Source: Dryocola clanedunensis subsp. sulfonylureivorans
Lineage (GTDB): Bacteria > Pseudomonadota > Gammaproteobacteria > Enterobacterales > Enterobacteriaceae
Direction: 5' to 3'
Assembly (NCBI RefSeq): GCF_016756775.1
Contig: NZ_JAERMU010000014.1
Location: forward strand, 1-64,000
Length of the DNA: 64,000 nt
A model generated the notes under the pieces. That model did not search any database. It worked only from the letters and a program-made list of their open reading frames with translations, and had not been told where the DNA came from. How positions within the stretch are numbered: position 1 is the first letter of the stretch; every line of letters begins with the position of its first letter. Shown here in pieces: positions 18,361 through 27,097 of this stretch. The position numbers and the translations under genes are program-made.

Positions 18361-18521
18361 GGTGCTCCACTTTCAGGCGATAACTCACAGGGACAGCATG
18401 TCTGCAAAAACGCGATTTCTGGAAAAGCCAGCAGACACGCTTTTGTCGAAGATGAGTTTTTTACCCTGCTTGAACACCTGTTGCCCGCTACTACCTCTTA
18501 ATCTTTATCAGGGAAGTAAAA

Positions 18522-19889
18522 ATGCACGATCCGCAACCCCGCCCGGTACGCACCGGCAGCGATCCCCGTTCGTTACCTGATTTTGCCGCTCTGCGTGAAG
18601 AAATGAGCAAGCTGACCCATCCGGCGCGCCCGGACGTGGACTGGCAGCATGTAGAGACGCTTTCGCTGGTTTTGTTTGAACACAACGGTGTCGAACTGCA
18701 AACGGCGGCCTGGTATACCCTGGCTCGTAGCCACCTTGCGCGCGTTAACGGTATGAACGAAGGGCTGTCCGTGCTTGTGGCGTTGCTTGGACACCAGTGG
18801 ACGCAGCTGTGGCCGCAGCCCACGCATGCCCGGGTGGAGATCATAAACGGTCTGCTTCAGCGGCTGCAAAAAACCTTCCGTACATTCAGCCTGGATCATA
18901 ACGATCTGCCTGCTTTACTGAGTGCAGAAAAATTGCTGACCGCGCTGGATGACATTTTCTCCCGCCAGGCTCTGAAGCATGCCTGTCAGACCGCGGCGTT
19001 ATCACAGCAGGTGCATAATGCATTAATAAGACTGGAAAACAGTACATCTTCGGATGCGCAGACGCCCGCGGTAGCGTTGCCTGCCCAGGCGCTGAAGAGT
19101 GAGGCGGAAGCTGCATCATCCGGCAGTCGTCTGGTGTATGTCATTCGCCCTGAACCGGAGGTGAATGTTGACGTTGCGCATGAAATGCCGCCGTCGCCAA
19201 AGCGCTGGCCGACATTTTTGGCAGGAGCCTGTACCGCCCTGGTCGTTGGGGCTGTTACGGTATGGGGCTGGCACTATCTCCATCGCGTTGATGATGCCTC
19301 GAGAGCATTAACCGCTTCGGTGACGGCTCTGCCGCAGGCCCTGAACCGCGAGCAGCTCCAGCAGGCGCAGGGGCACAAACCTGACCCGGCGACGTGGCTA
19401 AAACGCACGTCCACGCAGCTTGATGCGCTGGCGGCGCTGTCACCTGACTGGACGCAGCACTACGGCAACGCCCTGCTGGATCAGGCGCAGGCGCTGTGGC
19501 CCGAAAGCAAGGAGGTCGCGGCGATGCGCCAGCGGTGGCAGCAGCATCTGGCGGTTAACGCTCTCCCGGCGAACGCGATGAACGGCTGGCACGACGGCAT
19601 GGTGCAGCTGCAGGCGCTGTCGGACAAGCTGGATGCGCTGGACGGACAGAAGGGCAGGTACATTACCGTCAGCGAACTAAAATCGGTAGTTTTCAGGACA
19701 ATATCCAGCTTTCGCCAGACGGTACCGCTTGAGGAGCAGCTGCGTATGCTGAGCGATCCCTCTGCCGCCAGTGCCAGCCTTCATGCACAGTCTGAAAGCC
19801 ATCTGCAGCAGCTTATCAATGCCTGGTCTACGTCAGGCGTCAGGGCAGACGAAAGCAGCCGTCACCAACAGCCAGACACAGTCGGATAA
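18522..19889 (+). CDS. VasL/TagA-like protein with ImpA N-terminal domain and membrane helix
   Basis: A 455-residue relative of TssA: an ImpA-type N-terminal domain (about residues 10-130, LSVLVALLGHQWTQLWPQP), a linker, a single membrane helix near 228-252 (FLAGACTALVVGAVTVWGW), and a C-terminal VasL-like helical region. In E. coli the related TagA caps the distal end of the sheath and holds it extended at the opposite membrane; that role is a plausible transfer here. It starts after a 161-base spacer from tssE with an AGGGAAG ribosome site and closes the recognisable T6SS gene set. Confidence 0.8.
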   Translation: MHDPQPRPVRTGSDPRSLPDFAALREEMSKLTHPARPDVDWQHVETLSLVLFEHNGVELQTAAWYTLARSHLARVNGMNEGLSVLVALLGHQWTQLWPQPTHARVEIINGLLQRLQKTFRTFSLDHNDLPALLSAEKLLTALDDIFSRQALKHACQTAALSQQVHNALIRLENSTSSDAQTPAVALPAQALKSEAEAASSGSRLVYVIRPEPEVNVDVAHEMPPSPKRWPTFLAGACTALVVGAVTVWGWHYLHRVDDASRALTASVTALPQALNREQLQQAQGHKPDPATWLKRTSTQLDALAALSPDWTQHYGNALLDQAQALWPESKEVAAMRQRWQQHLAVNALPANAMNGWHDGMVQLQALSDKLDALDGQKGRYITVSELKSVVFRTISSFRQTVPLEEQLRMLSDPSAASASLHAQSESHLQQLINAWSTSGVRADESSRHQQPDTVG

Positions 19890-20161
19890 CATTCATGTAG
19901 TCACGCAATTTATACAGGAAGTTAAGGAACTTGCCCGTGGGGAGGCAGGGGCTTTTAAATTGAATTATGCGTTATCTGCTAATAAAACGTCTTCCATTAT
20001 GTGCACAACTATCAGAATGTCCTGAAATTGAGGGGGCGCCCTGTATTCCGGATGAAAAATTGTGATACAACGCTGTTTCCATTGAACGATATGGAAAAGT
20101 ACTGTTGCCTGAGCAGCATTTATATTCATGCGGAATAATAGAGTTATCAGGGAGTCCAGGC

Positions 20162-20791
20162 ATGGGGGAAAAGACCCCGAATCCGAATAACAACAGCAGA
20201 TGGACAATTAAGGATTTAAATTTTCTGGAAGAAAATTATCGTAAAATGTCTCTGGTGGAGATATCAATCCGGCTAGGGCGTACCTCGGGAGCCGTCGGAT
20301 TGATGGCGCATAAGCTGGGGTGTCGTCGAAGCAGGCCCTCAGAATGGACTGAAGAAGAAGATGAAATTATCCGTCACTATTATGCTGACGGTGCTGGTTA
20401 TGCGCATATTATGGCTATCCTGCCAGCCAGAAGCGAAAAAGCAATATTCAGCCGGGCTGCGAAAATTGGCGTAACGAGTGGTATTTACTGGCGGGAAGAA
20501 GAGTTGCAGATCCTGAGCGAATATTACCCGACGCTGGGAACAAAATTGAAAGAGCACTTACCTGGCAGAACGTCGGGCGCCATCAAGTTACAGGCAAGTA
20601 AGCTCGGTCTGAAATTTCAGGGATCTGATTCAGGTTTTTGTCCCTGGACTGAAGCTGAATGGGCATTGCTTGAAAAAAATATGCATCTCAGTATTGCTGA
20701 ACAGCAGGCAACACTGTTTCCGCGCAGGTCATTAAGGGCCGTAGAAAAAGCACGTGGGCGATTAATAAAAAGAAATAAACTGAAAAGGTAA
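20162..20791 (+). CDS. Protein of four tandem Myb/SANT-like repeats, putative DNA-binding protein
   Basis: A 209-residue protein built almost wholly from four helix-turn-helix-like repeats. Each opens with a tryptophan (W14, W62, W110, W162; spacing 48, 48, 52) followed by an acidic first helix and ends with a basic third helix; repeats 1 and 3 share the pattern GRTSGA(V/I)xLxAxKLG. This is the layout of Myb/SANT domains, so DNA binding is likely. ATG 20162 follows GGAG at 20151-20154 with 7 bases between; the longer frame from 20105 has no ribosome site. It lies 272 bases after the VasL gene, alone, AT-rich, next to the tRNA-linked repeat. A T6SS regulator or an unrelated passenger are both possible. 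Confidence 0.75.
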   Translation: MGEKTPNPNNNSRWTIKDLNFLEENYRKMSLVEISIRLGRTSGAVGLMAHKLGCRRSRPSEWTEEEDEIIRHYYADGAGYAHIMAILPARSEKAIFSRAAKIGVTSGIYWREEELQILSEYYPTLGTKLKEHLPGRTSGAIKLQASKLGLKFQGSDSGFCPWTEAEWALLEKNMHLSIAEQQATLFPRRSLRAVEKARGRLIKRNKLKR

Positions 20792-21272
20792 TGCAAATCT
20801 TACGCAACATAAGTGGGGCGAGTTTGTTCATCACGGTATCCAGGAATAAAATCTGAACTAACACAAGTTAATTATGGCATGGTTATGATGATTTTCCCTG
20901 GTTGTAATGTGGCTTCATTCGTTTCGAAAGTGATGTTTGCATGCTTTACTTCAATATATTAAACCTATGTGAATATGATTTTGTTATTTAATATAACCCG
21001 CTGTGCAAATTTATTTACTAAATAAATGCCAGTCGCAGGCTGGCATTTTCAGTAAATGTAGCAGTATGGCGCACCCGGATTGTGTATTTTCATCGGACGG
21101 GATCGCCCAATAACGTAATGATATCCTTCGTGACAATACTCACTGCTGACACGATCTCATATGCATCCGTATGATTCGGTTGTTCTGAGGGGCTGGTGAG
21201 TGTTTTGGCGAATACAAAACTAACCACTTTTACCGCCGCTTTCTATTGGTTCACGCTAAACCGTGATGAACC
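20792..21272 (+). other. Gene-free AT-rich stretch between the Myb-like gene and the tRNA repeat
   Basis: About 480 bases with no convincing coding frame. It contains one hairpin with a T-run (listed separately at 21024-21049) that probably ends transcription of the Myb-like gene. The remainder, to the first copy of the tRNA-linked repeat at 21273, shows nothing I can assign. It may be the worn edge of an integrated element. Confidence 0.5.
21024..21049 (+). terminator. Rho-independent terminator after the Myb-like gene
   Basis: AAATGCCAG, a 7-base loop, then CTGGCATTTT: a nine-pair stem followed by Ts. It lies about 230 bases downstream of the Myb-like stop codon, on the same strand. Confidence 0.65.
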
Positions 21273-21299
21273 AAAAAAAGCCCGCATTTGCATGCGAGC
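21273..21299 (-). terminator. Duplicate of the tRNA-Ser terminator
   Basis: On the minus strand GCTCGCAT, loop GCAA, ATGCGGGC, then seven Ts. It is the same hairpin as at 21454-21480 and is carried within the 57-bp repeat. Confidence 0.7.
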
Positions 21300-21329
21300 T
21301 CTTCTTTTAATGTGGCGGTGAGAGAGGGG
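21273..21329. repeat. 57-bp direct repeat, distal copy (tRNA-Ser 3' end plus terminator)
   Basis: These 57 bases are identical to 21454-21510, offset by 181. The copy includes the terminator hairpin and the last 17 bases of the tRNA-Ser gene including its CCA, but the rest of the tRNA is absent: after GAGAGAGGGG the sequence departs from the tRNA. Such a tRNA 3'-end duplicate is the usual footprint of site-specific integration or of a partial tRNA duplication. Confidence 0.85.
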
Positions 21330-21453
21330 CTGATTCGCTACGCTCACCCTGCGGGCGTCATGGCCATATCTGTCCCTGACGTCCAACAGGCTAAAGCCTG
21401 TTGTCGAACCCTGTCGAGGATTCTCACCCTCTCTCGTATGGTGCTACAGGCGA

Positions 21454-21480
21454 AAAAAAAGCCCGCATTTGCATGCGAGC
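21454..21480 (-). terminator. Rho-independent terminator of tRNA-Ser
   Basis: On the minus strand an eight-pair stem GCTCGCAT/ATGCGGGC (one T-G pair) with loop GCAA is followed by eight Ts. It lies 13 bases beyond the CCA end of the tRNA. Confidence 0.85.
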
Positions 21481-21510
21481 TCTTCTTTTAATGTGGCGGT
21501 GAGAGAGGGG
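21454..21510. repeat. 57-bp direct repeat, tRNA-proximal copy
   Basis: Identical to 21273-21329. This copy is continuous with the intact tRNA-Ser gene: its last 17 bases are the tRNA 3' end. The 124 bases between the copies are GC-rich and contain further short tRNA-like fragments (TTCGAACCCT variants), as expected of a decayed duplication. Confidence 0.85.
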
Positions 21511-21581
21511 TTCGAACCCTCGATACGTTGCCGTATACACACTTTCCAGGCGTGCTCCTTCAGCCACTCGGACACCTCACC
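21494..21581 (-). tRNA. serX: tRNA-Ser (anticodon GGA)
   Basis: The 88-base gene on the minus strand begins GGTGAGGTGTCCGAGTGGCT, has the anticodon loop CTGGAAA (anticodon GGA, reading UCC/UCU), the long variable arm of class II serine tRNAs, the T-arm GGGTTCGAACCC, an acceptor stem closing with CTCACC, and an encoded GCCA end. In E. coli the serX gene lies at the same place upstream of ghrA. A strong promoter and a terminator flank it. Confidence 0.97.
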
Positions 21582-21615
21582 GTATTGTTGCTCCAGCGCT
21601 GCTGGAACGGGCGCT

Positions 21616-21644
21616 AATGTAGGGAAAATGACTTATCTCGTCAA
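21616..21644 (-). promoter_or_regulatory. Sigma-70 promoter of tRNA-Ser
   Basis: On the minus strand TTGACG (21644-21639), a 17-base spacer and TACATT (21621-21616), followed by a GC-rich discriminator (AGCGCC) typical of stringently controlled stable-RNA promoters. It lies about 35 bases upstream of the tRNA 5' end. Confidence 0.75.
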
Positions 21645-21789
21645 TGACCTTTTCACCGAATTCCGCTCGTTTAGCCAAACTTCACGCAAGTTGTGCTTTA
21701 AATCAGCAAAGGCCGCTGCTTTTTTATTACATTCAGGACTTGAATTGATTCGCGTTTCGCGTAAGCCTAAGAAAAAAAGAGGAGAAAGC

Positions 21790-22731
21790 GTGGATATCAT
21801 ATTTTATCACCCAACGTTCGATACCCGGTCGTGGCTGACCGGCCTGCAAAACTTACTGCCCAATGCTCGCGTTCGTGAGTGGGCGCCTGGCGATAACGGC
21901 CCTGCGGATTATGCGCTGGTCTGGCACCCACCGGTGGAAATGCTCGCCGGACGTCAACAGCTCAAGGCGGTTTTTGCGCTTGGTGCCGGTGTGGATTCTA
22001 TTCTCAGCCGCCTTCAGGCTCACCCCGATATGCTCCCCGCCGGAGTGCCGCTGTTCCGCCTGGAAGATACCGGGATGGGACTACAGATGCAGGAGTATGC
22101 CGTAAGCCAGGTGCTGCACTGGTTCCGTCGTTTTGATGATTACCAGGCACAAAAGCTTGAGGCGAACTGGCAGCCGCTGGAAGATTACCGTCGCGAAGCG
22201 TTCACTATTGGCCTGCTCGGCGCTGGCGTTCTGGGCAGCAAGGTGGCGGAAAGTCTGCTTGCGTGGGGATTCCCGGTGCGCTGCTGGAGCCGCAGTAAAA
22301 AGGATTATCCAGGCGTCACAAGCTTCGCGGGCGAAGAGCAACTCGGTGAGTTCCTCAGCGATACGCGAGTGCTGATTAATCTGCTACCGAATACTCCGCA
22401 AACCGTGGGTATCATCAATAAGTCTTTGCTGACGCAGCTTGCCGACCAGGCGTATGTGCTTAATCTGGCGCGCGGCGTCCATCTTGTGGAGGCAGACCTG
22501 CTGGCCTCGCTGGAAAACGGCAAGATCAAAGGTGCCATGCTGGACGTCTTCGCGAAAGAGCCTCTACCAGCCGATAACCCATTGTGGAAACATCCTCGCG
22601 TGGCGATAACCCCTCACGTTGCGGCGGTGACACGCCCGGATGAGGCTATGGCTTATATTGCAAAGACGATCGGCCAGATTGAGAAGGGCGATAAGCCGAC
22701 CGGAGAAGTTTCTCTGCAGCACGGCTATTAA
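21790..22731 (+). CDS. ghrA: Glyoxylate/hydroxypyruvate reductase A
   Basis: GhrA reduces glyoxylate to glycolate and hydroxypyruvate to glycerate with NADPH in the cytoplasm. The 313-residue product begins [11 protein letters not shown] as in E. coli (312 residues) and carries the D-isomer 2-hydroxyacid dehydrogenase nucleotide-binding motif ([13 protein letters not shown]) and the conserved LINLLPNTP and HVAAVTRP segments with the catalytic Arg/Glu/His pattern. The start is GTG 21790, preceded by AGAGGAG; the open frame further upstream runs through the tRNA and is not coding. Confidence 0.96.
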   Translation: MDIIFYHPTFDTRSWLTGLQNLLPNARVREWAPGDNGPADYALVWHPPVEMLAGRQQLKAVFALGAGVDSILSRLQAHPDMLPAGVPLFRLEDTGMGLQMQEYAVSQVLHWFRRFDDYQAQKLEANWQPLEDYRREAFTIGLLGAGVLGSKVAESLLAWGFPVRCWSRSKKDYPGVTSFAGEEQLGEFLSDTRVLINLLPNTPQTVGIINKSLLTQLADQAYVLNLARGVHLVEADLLASLENGKIKGAMLDVFAKEPLPADNPLWKHPRVAITPHVAAVTRPDEAMAYIAKTIGQIEKGDKPTGEVSLQHGY

Positions 22732-22812
22732 ACTGCGGCCCGGCGCCGCTGCCGGGCTAAAATTCAACGGCGATAACTGCTATCCTTGGCTTAAAGAGAA
22801 AAGGAGAGAGCC

Positions 22813-23550
22813 ATGTATCCCGTTGACCTGCATATGCATACCGTCGCCAGCACCCACGCCTACAGTACCCTTCATGACTATATTGCCATTGCTAAAAGCA
22901 AAGGCATTAAATTATTTGCCATTACTGACCACGGCCCTGACATGGCTGATGCGCCGCACTACTGGCATTTCGTGAACATGCGTATCTGGCCGCGCCTGGT
23001 AGATGGCGTCGGTATTCTGCGCGGCATTGAGGCGAATATTAAAAATACCCAAGGGGAAATAGACTGCACCGGGCCGATGCTCGATGCTCTGGATCTGATT
23101 ATCGCCGGTTTCCACGAACCTGTTTTCCCCCCGCAGGATAAAGTCACCCACACGGCAGCAATGATCGCGACGATGGCCGCAGGGGATGTGCATATCATCA
23201 GCCATCCTGGCAACCCAAAGTTCCCGGTTGATATTCCTGCTATCGCAGAGGCGGCGGCGAAATATCATGTGGCGCTGGAGCTGAACAACTCCTCCTTCAC
23301 CCATTCGCGCCAGGGGAGCGGCCCTAACTGTCATGAGATTGCGGCTGCCGTCCGTGATGCTGGCGGCTGGCTGGCGCTGGGGTCAGATTCCCATACGGCG
23401 TTTAGCCTGGGGGATTTCACCGAGTGCCGTAAAATTCTTGATGAGGTTGGTTTCCCGGAGGAGCGTATTCTGAACGTCTCTCCGCGCCGTCTGTTAGCTT
23501 TCCTTGAATCACGTGGCATGGCTCCGATAGCTGAGTTTGCCACGCTCTAA
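22813..23550 (+). CDS. ycdX: PHP-family phosphatase YcdX
   Basis: A 245-residue zinc-dependent phosphatase of the PHP fold. The metal-binding histidines and aspartates are visible in the order DLHMHT at the start, ITDHG, GFHEPVF, ISHPG, ELNNSS and GSDSHTA. It acts in the cytoplasm on phosphoester substrates; in E. coli it is linked to swarming and its natural substrate is unsettled. It lies 81 bases after ghrA with an AAGGAGAGAG ribosome site and 25 bases before ycdY. Confidence 0.95.
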   Translation: MYPVDLHMHTVASTHAYSTLHDYIAIAKSKGIKLFAITDHGPDMADAPHYWHFVNMRIWPRLVDGVGILRGIEANIKNTQGEIDCTGPMLDALDLIIAGFHEPVFPPQDKVTHTAAMIATMAAGDVHIISHPGNPKFPVDIPAIAEAAAKYHVALELNNSSFTHSRQGSGPNCHEIAAAVRDAGGWLALGSDSHTAFSLGDFTECRKILDEVGFPEERILNVSPRRLLAFLESRGMAPIAEFATL

Positions 23551-23575
23551 TCTCCCCCCTTAATGGACTGAAAGC

Positions 23576-24130
23576 ATGAATGAGTTTTCTATTATTTGCC
23601 GTGTACTGGGATCGCTGTTTTACCGCCAGCCGCAGGATCCGCTGCTGGTGCCGCTGCTGACGATGATCCGTGAAGGGAAGCTGGCGGCAAGCTGGCCCCT
23701 TGAGCAGGATGAGCTGCTGGCGAGACTTCAGCAGGGCTGCGATCCTCAGCTGATGGCCGCCGATTATAATGCCCTGTTCGTTGGGGAAGAGTGCAGCGTG
23801 TCGCCTTATCGTTCAGCCTGGGAAGAGGGGAGTCAGGAAGGGGAAGTGCGTGAATTTCTGAAAGCGCGCGGTATGCCGCTTGCCGAAACGCCAGCCGACC
23901 ATTTCGGCACTCTGCTGCTGGCCGCTTCCTGGCTGGAAGACCAGTCTCAGGAAGATGAATACGAAGCTCAGGTTATGCTTTTCGATGAGTACCTGCTGCC
24001 TTGGTGCGGCACATTCCTCGGTAAAGTAGAAGCCCACGCGACAACGTCATTCTACCGGACGCTGGCCGCCGTCAGCCGTGAGGCTATTCAGGCAATGCGT
24101 GATGAGCTGGAAGAATCTGAAGAGGAGTGA
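23576..24130 (+). CDS. ycdY: TorD-like chaperone YcdY
   Basis: A 184-residue helical protein of the TorD/DmsD redox-enzyme chaperone family; in E. coli YcdY assists insertion of zinc into its neighbour YcdX. The family region PYRSAWEEGSQEGEV and the typical helices with LPWCGTFLGKVE are present. Cytoplasmic, no signal. It directly follows ycdX, consistent with acting on that protein. Confidence 0.93.
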   Translation: MNEFSIICRVLGSLFYRQPQDPLLVPLLTMIREGKLAASWPLEQDELLARLQQGCDPQLMAADYNALFVGEECSVSPYRSAWEEGSQEGEVREFLKARGMPLAETPADHFGTLLLAASWLEDQSQEDEYEAQVMLFDEYLLPWCGTFLGKVEAHATTSFYRTLAAVSREAIQAMRDELEESEEE

Positions 24131-24232
24131 TGTGACTGTCATCACATTTAATATGCAATAAATTTTTGTTTCTTTCATAAAACGTGCGGCAGATCGTAGT
24201 GGCGCAGCAAGGCTCTGCTATGATACGCCGCC

Positions 24233-24709
24233 ATGAACATACTCATTTCTCTCGCATTGACCACCGGTATCCTCTCAGGCATTTGGGGTTGGGTAGCGGT
24301 CAGTCTTGGCCTGCTTAGCTGGGCCGGTTTCCTTGGCTGCACGGCCTATTTTGCTTGTCCGCAGGGCGGCCTGAAGGGGCTGTTTATTTCGCTATGCACA
24401 TTGTGTAGCGGAGTTATCTGGGCGGAGGTGATCATTCACGGCAGCGCGCTTGCACCGCAGCTTGAGATCTTCGGCTATGTGGTCACCGGCGTCGTCGCCT
24501 TCCTGATGTGTCTTCAGGCCCGGCACGTTTTGCTCTCTTTTGTGCCCGGTACTTTTATCGGAGCCTGCGCAACGTTCGCCAACCAGGGTGAATGGCGGAT
24601 CGTCGTGCCTTCTTTATTACTTGGCCTGGTATTTGGCTTTGCAATGAAGAACAGTGGGCTTTGGCTTGCGGCCAGAAAAGCAAAACAACTCTCGGCGATG
24701 ACTGAATAA
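24233..24709 (+). CDS. ycdZ: DUF1097 inner-membrane protein YcdZ
   Basis: A 158-residue membrane protein with about five helices, beginning with the same residues as E. coli YcdZ (GILSGIWGWVAVSLGLLSWA). The function is unknown. It has its own 102-base upstream region, which is AT-rich. A bidirectional terminator separates it from csgG on the opposite strand. Confidence 0.93.
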   Translation: MNILISLALTTGILSGIWGWVAVSLGLLSWAGFLGCTAYFACPQGGLKGLFISLCTLCSGVIWAEVIIHGSALAPQLEIFGYVVTGVVAFLMCLQARHVLLSFVPGTFIGACATFANQGEWRIVVPSLLLGLVFGFAMKNSGLWLAARKAKQLSAMTE

Positions 24710-24712
24710 ATA

Positions 24713-24738
24713 AAAAAACCAGCCGCGGCTGGTTTTTT
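24713..24738. terminator. Bidirectional terminator between ycdZ and csgG
   Basis: AAAAAACCAGCC, loop GC, GGCTGGTTTTTT: a perfect twelve-pair palindrome with A/T tails on both sides, placed between the convergent ycdZ and csgG genes. Confidence 0.9.
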
Positions 24739-24753
24739 ATTGTCCGCCGGCGA

Positions 24754-25587
24754 TTACGCTTCCGGAGGAACTGACATCTCTTTGTATTTAACCAGTATTG
24801 GGTTGTTTCTGTCGGAGGGGTTTTTCAGGTCCCACAGCCCGCGATCGATACCGTCATTCACCAGGTAGATAACGCCGGTTTCAATAGCAGACATCAGACA
24901 CATCATCACAGGTTCATTGCTGGTGTAGCCGATCTCACCTTCCAGCAGGCGCTGGTAGTCGATAAAGCGGAATACGCCGGCCTGCACTTCATAAGACAAA
25001 ATAGTTTTGCTGGTGTTGACTGAAGAAAGGACTTCACCGGTGCTGACATTCACCACGCGTAAGTTCACCGCAATCTGATCGAGCTGATATTCCGTATTAG
25101 CGCCGATACCAAAGTAACGCGCACCGACCCCGCCGGATTTCACATTGCTTTCATAGCCAATAATGGAACCTTCAATCATGACGTTTGCCGCCATCAGAGA
25201 TTGCAGAGGCTGCCGGTTATTATCTGCAACGGTGCCGTTTTCCTGGGCGGCGCGGATAATTTTGCGTTCATTAAGCAGGTTTTGTAATCCCTGACGTTCC
25301 AGCGGGATAAACCAGCGGGAGTCCTTCAGCGCGGTGACCAGCATGGCGGTGGCGCTCTGCGGGACAGCGGTGGAGAAGTTACTCGCCGGATAAGGTTTAA
25401 ACTGACCGGTTTCATCCTGAATGTTATAGACCGAGACAAACAGTTTTCCCTGAGCTTCCGGCAAATGGGTTAAATCGCGGTAGCTCTGGGCCCGAGGCAT
25501 CAGAGTAGGTCGTGCAGCTTCTTTAGGTGGCGCGGTTAAACAACCACTTAATAAACACACTGCTACGATAAGAAGTAAGCGCTGCAT
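24754..25587 (-). CDS. csgG: Curli secretion channel lipoprotein CsgG
   Basis: CsgG forms the nonameric outer-membrane pore through which curli subunits leave the cell. The 277-residue product has a lipoprotein signal with lipobox LSGC and the family-conserved core (SIIGYESNVKSGGVGARYFG) that forms the constriction loop and barrel strands. It is the last gene of the csgDEFG operon. Confidence 0.97.
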   Translation of the reverse strand: MQRLLLIVAVCLLSGCLTAPPKEAARPTLMPRAQSYRDLTHLPEAQGKLFVSVYNIQDETGQFKPYPASNFSTAVPQSATAMLVTALKDSRWFIPLERQGLQNLLNERKIIRAAQENGTVADNNRQPLQSLMAANVMIEGSIIGYESNVKSGGVGARYFGIGANTEYQLDQIAVNLRVVNVSTGEVLSSVNTSKTILSYEVQAGVFRFIDYQRLLEGEIGYTSNEPVMMCLMSAIETGVIYLVNDGIDRGLWDLKNPSDRNNPILVKYKEMSVPPEA

Positions 25588-25626
25588 GATGTTTATCCTT
25601 AAATACTTTTTGATTGTTTAAGTCCA

Positions 25627-26043
25627 CTAGAAATCAGTAGAGTTACTTTGTAAGCCAGCAACCTGAATCGTTGATATTTTCCCGGTTTTGCGGTCAGTAA
25701 CGTTAAGCGTGAGCTGGCCATCCGTATTTTTGATATCAACAATAAAGTCGTTAGTGACCATACGACCCGGTTTCCCGGTATTAATATTGGTCAGCAGCCC
25801 CCCGAGAACCTGCGACTGAATAGCCTGAGTAAAATTATCCAGCGCGGAAGGAGTCTCGATACCAAAATCATCGTCGTAACTCGGGTCTTTGTAGGAATTT
25901 TGTGCCTGTGCTTCATTTAACAGGAACGAGCCGTTATTGGGGTTACCGCCAAAATTAGGGTTGGTGAACTGGAAAACCATATTTCCTCCCCAGGCCAGCG
26001 GTGTGACCAGCAGTAACGGTAAAACTGCATGAACTAGACGCAT
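25627..26043 (-). CDS. csgF: Curli assembly protein CsgF
   Basis: CsgF sits on the CsgG pore at the cell surface and couples the nucleator CsgB to subunit polymerisation. The 138-residue protein has a cleavable signal peptide ending near AWG, followed by the conserved mature start ([18 protein letters not shown]) that plugs into the CsgG channel. It lies between csgE and csgG in the operon. Confidence 0.97.
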   Translation of the reverse strand: MRLVHAVLPLLLVTPLAWGGNMVFQFTNPNFGGNPNNGSFLLNEAQAQNSYKDPSYDDDFGIETPSALDNFTQAIQSQVLGGLLTNINTGKPGRMVTNDFIVDIKNTDGQLTLNVTDRKTGKISTIQVAGLQSNSTDF

Positions 26044-26052
26044 GACAGCCTC

Positions 26053-26442
26053 CTAAAACTCATCGTGGGTTAAATCACCGGTGCTCAACAGAGCCTTATC
26101 TACCTGCCGGCGTTTAATCGCCTCATCGGTTTGAATCAGTGCGACCTCAACGTTGCGGTCAAAGTCACGTTTCGTGGGGAAGAGAAAAGCCTGATAGATC
26201 ACATCCTGATCGATAGTAATAGTTATCCAGCTTCCCCAACGGGCACTGGGTCGCTCATTGATAGTCAGATTCCCGGTAAAACTGCTTTCCCACTTATCGC
26301 TGAAGGCACGGTAAAAATCGTGACCCACAGAAGAAACGGTGTGATCCGTCAGCAGTCCGGGGATTTCCACTTCAACGGCGCGAACGCCGCCCGAAGCGCA
26401 CAGTAATACTGTCGCCAGCAGTAAAGCAGGTTGTCGTTTCAT
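26053..26442 (-). CDS. csgE: Curli secretion specificity factor CsgE
   Basis: CsgE is a periplasmic protein that caps CsgG and selects curli subunits for export. The 129-residue protein has a signal peptide and the conserved mature region ([20 protein letters not shown]). It lies 4 bases downstream of csgD, indicating co-transcription. Confidence 0.97.
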   Translation of the reverse strand: MKRQPALLLATVLLCASGGVRAVEVEIPGLLTDHTVSSVGHDFYRAFSDKWESSFTGNLTINERPSARWGSWITITIDQDVIYQAFLFPTKRDFDRNVEVALIQTDEAIKRRQVDKALLSTGDLTHDEF

Positions 26443-26446
26443 GGCC

Positions 26447-27097
26447 TTATCGCCTGAGATTATCGTTTGCCCAGGAGACCGCCTGAGTGCGGTTCTTAAC
26501 GGCTATCTTCTTGAACAGATTATAAAGATGGGTTTTTACCGTGTTTTCACTAATAAATAGCGACTGGGCAATTTCGATATTCGAAGAGCCAATTCGCAAT
26601 TTATTAAGAATTTCCTTCTCACGGTGCGTTAGCAACGAAGACTCAACGTTGTTAAAACGATAGTTTCCGGAGTGATTAATTAAATAGCTGGCTAATTTCT
26701 GTGAAAAGTAACACTCACCCTCCATGACACCGCGAATCCCTTCCACCACGCGTGGCTCTTCCTCCGTTGTATAAAACACGCCATTAATATGGGGCCAGTT
26801 CTCAATGTCACGGAACTGATACTCCTCAGGCGTATTAAGAAGAAGAATTTTGATGCTGTTATGTTTACGGCTTAAGTTATCCTGCCAGTAATTAATAAGT
26901 TTCTTGTCCGCCTCAACCATATCGAATAACACCAGAACATTACCGGCTACCTCTTCAAGAGAGCGTTGAATGTTATGCAGTTTTCCGTTAATGGCTAAAG
27001 TTGACTTTAAATGTTGTAATAAAGCTGTAGCCTGCAGCGAAGGTTTAGTGATCAACAACAATGTGTGACCATTTAATGTATGGACTTCATTAAACAT
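26447..27097 (-). CDS. csgD: LuxR-type master biofilm regulator CsgD
   Basis: CsgD activates csgBAC and genes for cellulose control. The 216-residue protein has a receiver-like N-terminal domain and a C-terminal LuxR helix-turn-helix at about residues 150-210 ([27 protein letters not shown]). It is first in the csgDEFG operon and is read away from the long shared control region. A long untranslated leader is expected from E. coli, where it is a hub for small RNAs. Confidence 0.97.
   Translation of the reverse strand: MFNEVHTLNGHTLLLITKPSLQATALLQHLKSTLAINGKLHNIQRSLEEVAGNVLVLFDMVEADKKLINYWQDNLSRKHNSIKILLLNTPEEYQFRDIENWPHINGVFYTTEEEPRVVEGIRGVMEGECYFSQKLASYLINHSGNYRFNNVESSLLTHREKEILNKLRIGSSNIEIAQSLFISENTVKTHLYNLFKKIAVKNRTQAVSWANDNLRR

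Noticed and set aside
21330-21453. Second tRNA gene between the 57-bp repeats
   Set aside because: Only 3'-end and T-arm-like fragments are present; no acceptor 5' half or anticodon arm can be folded.
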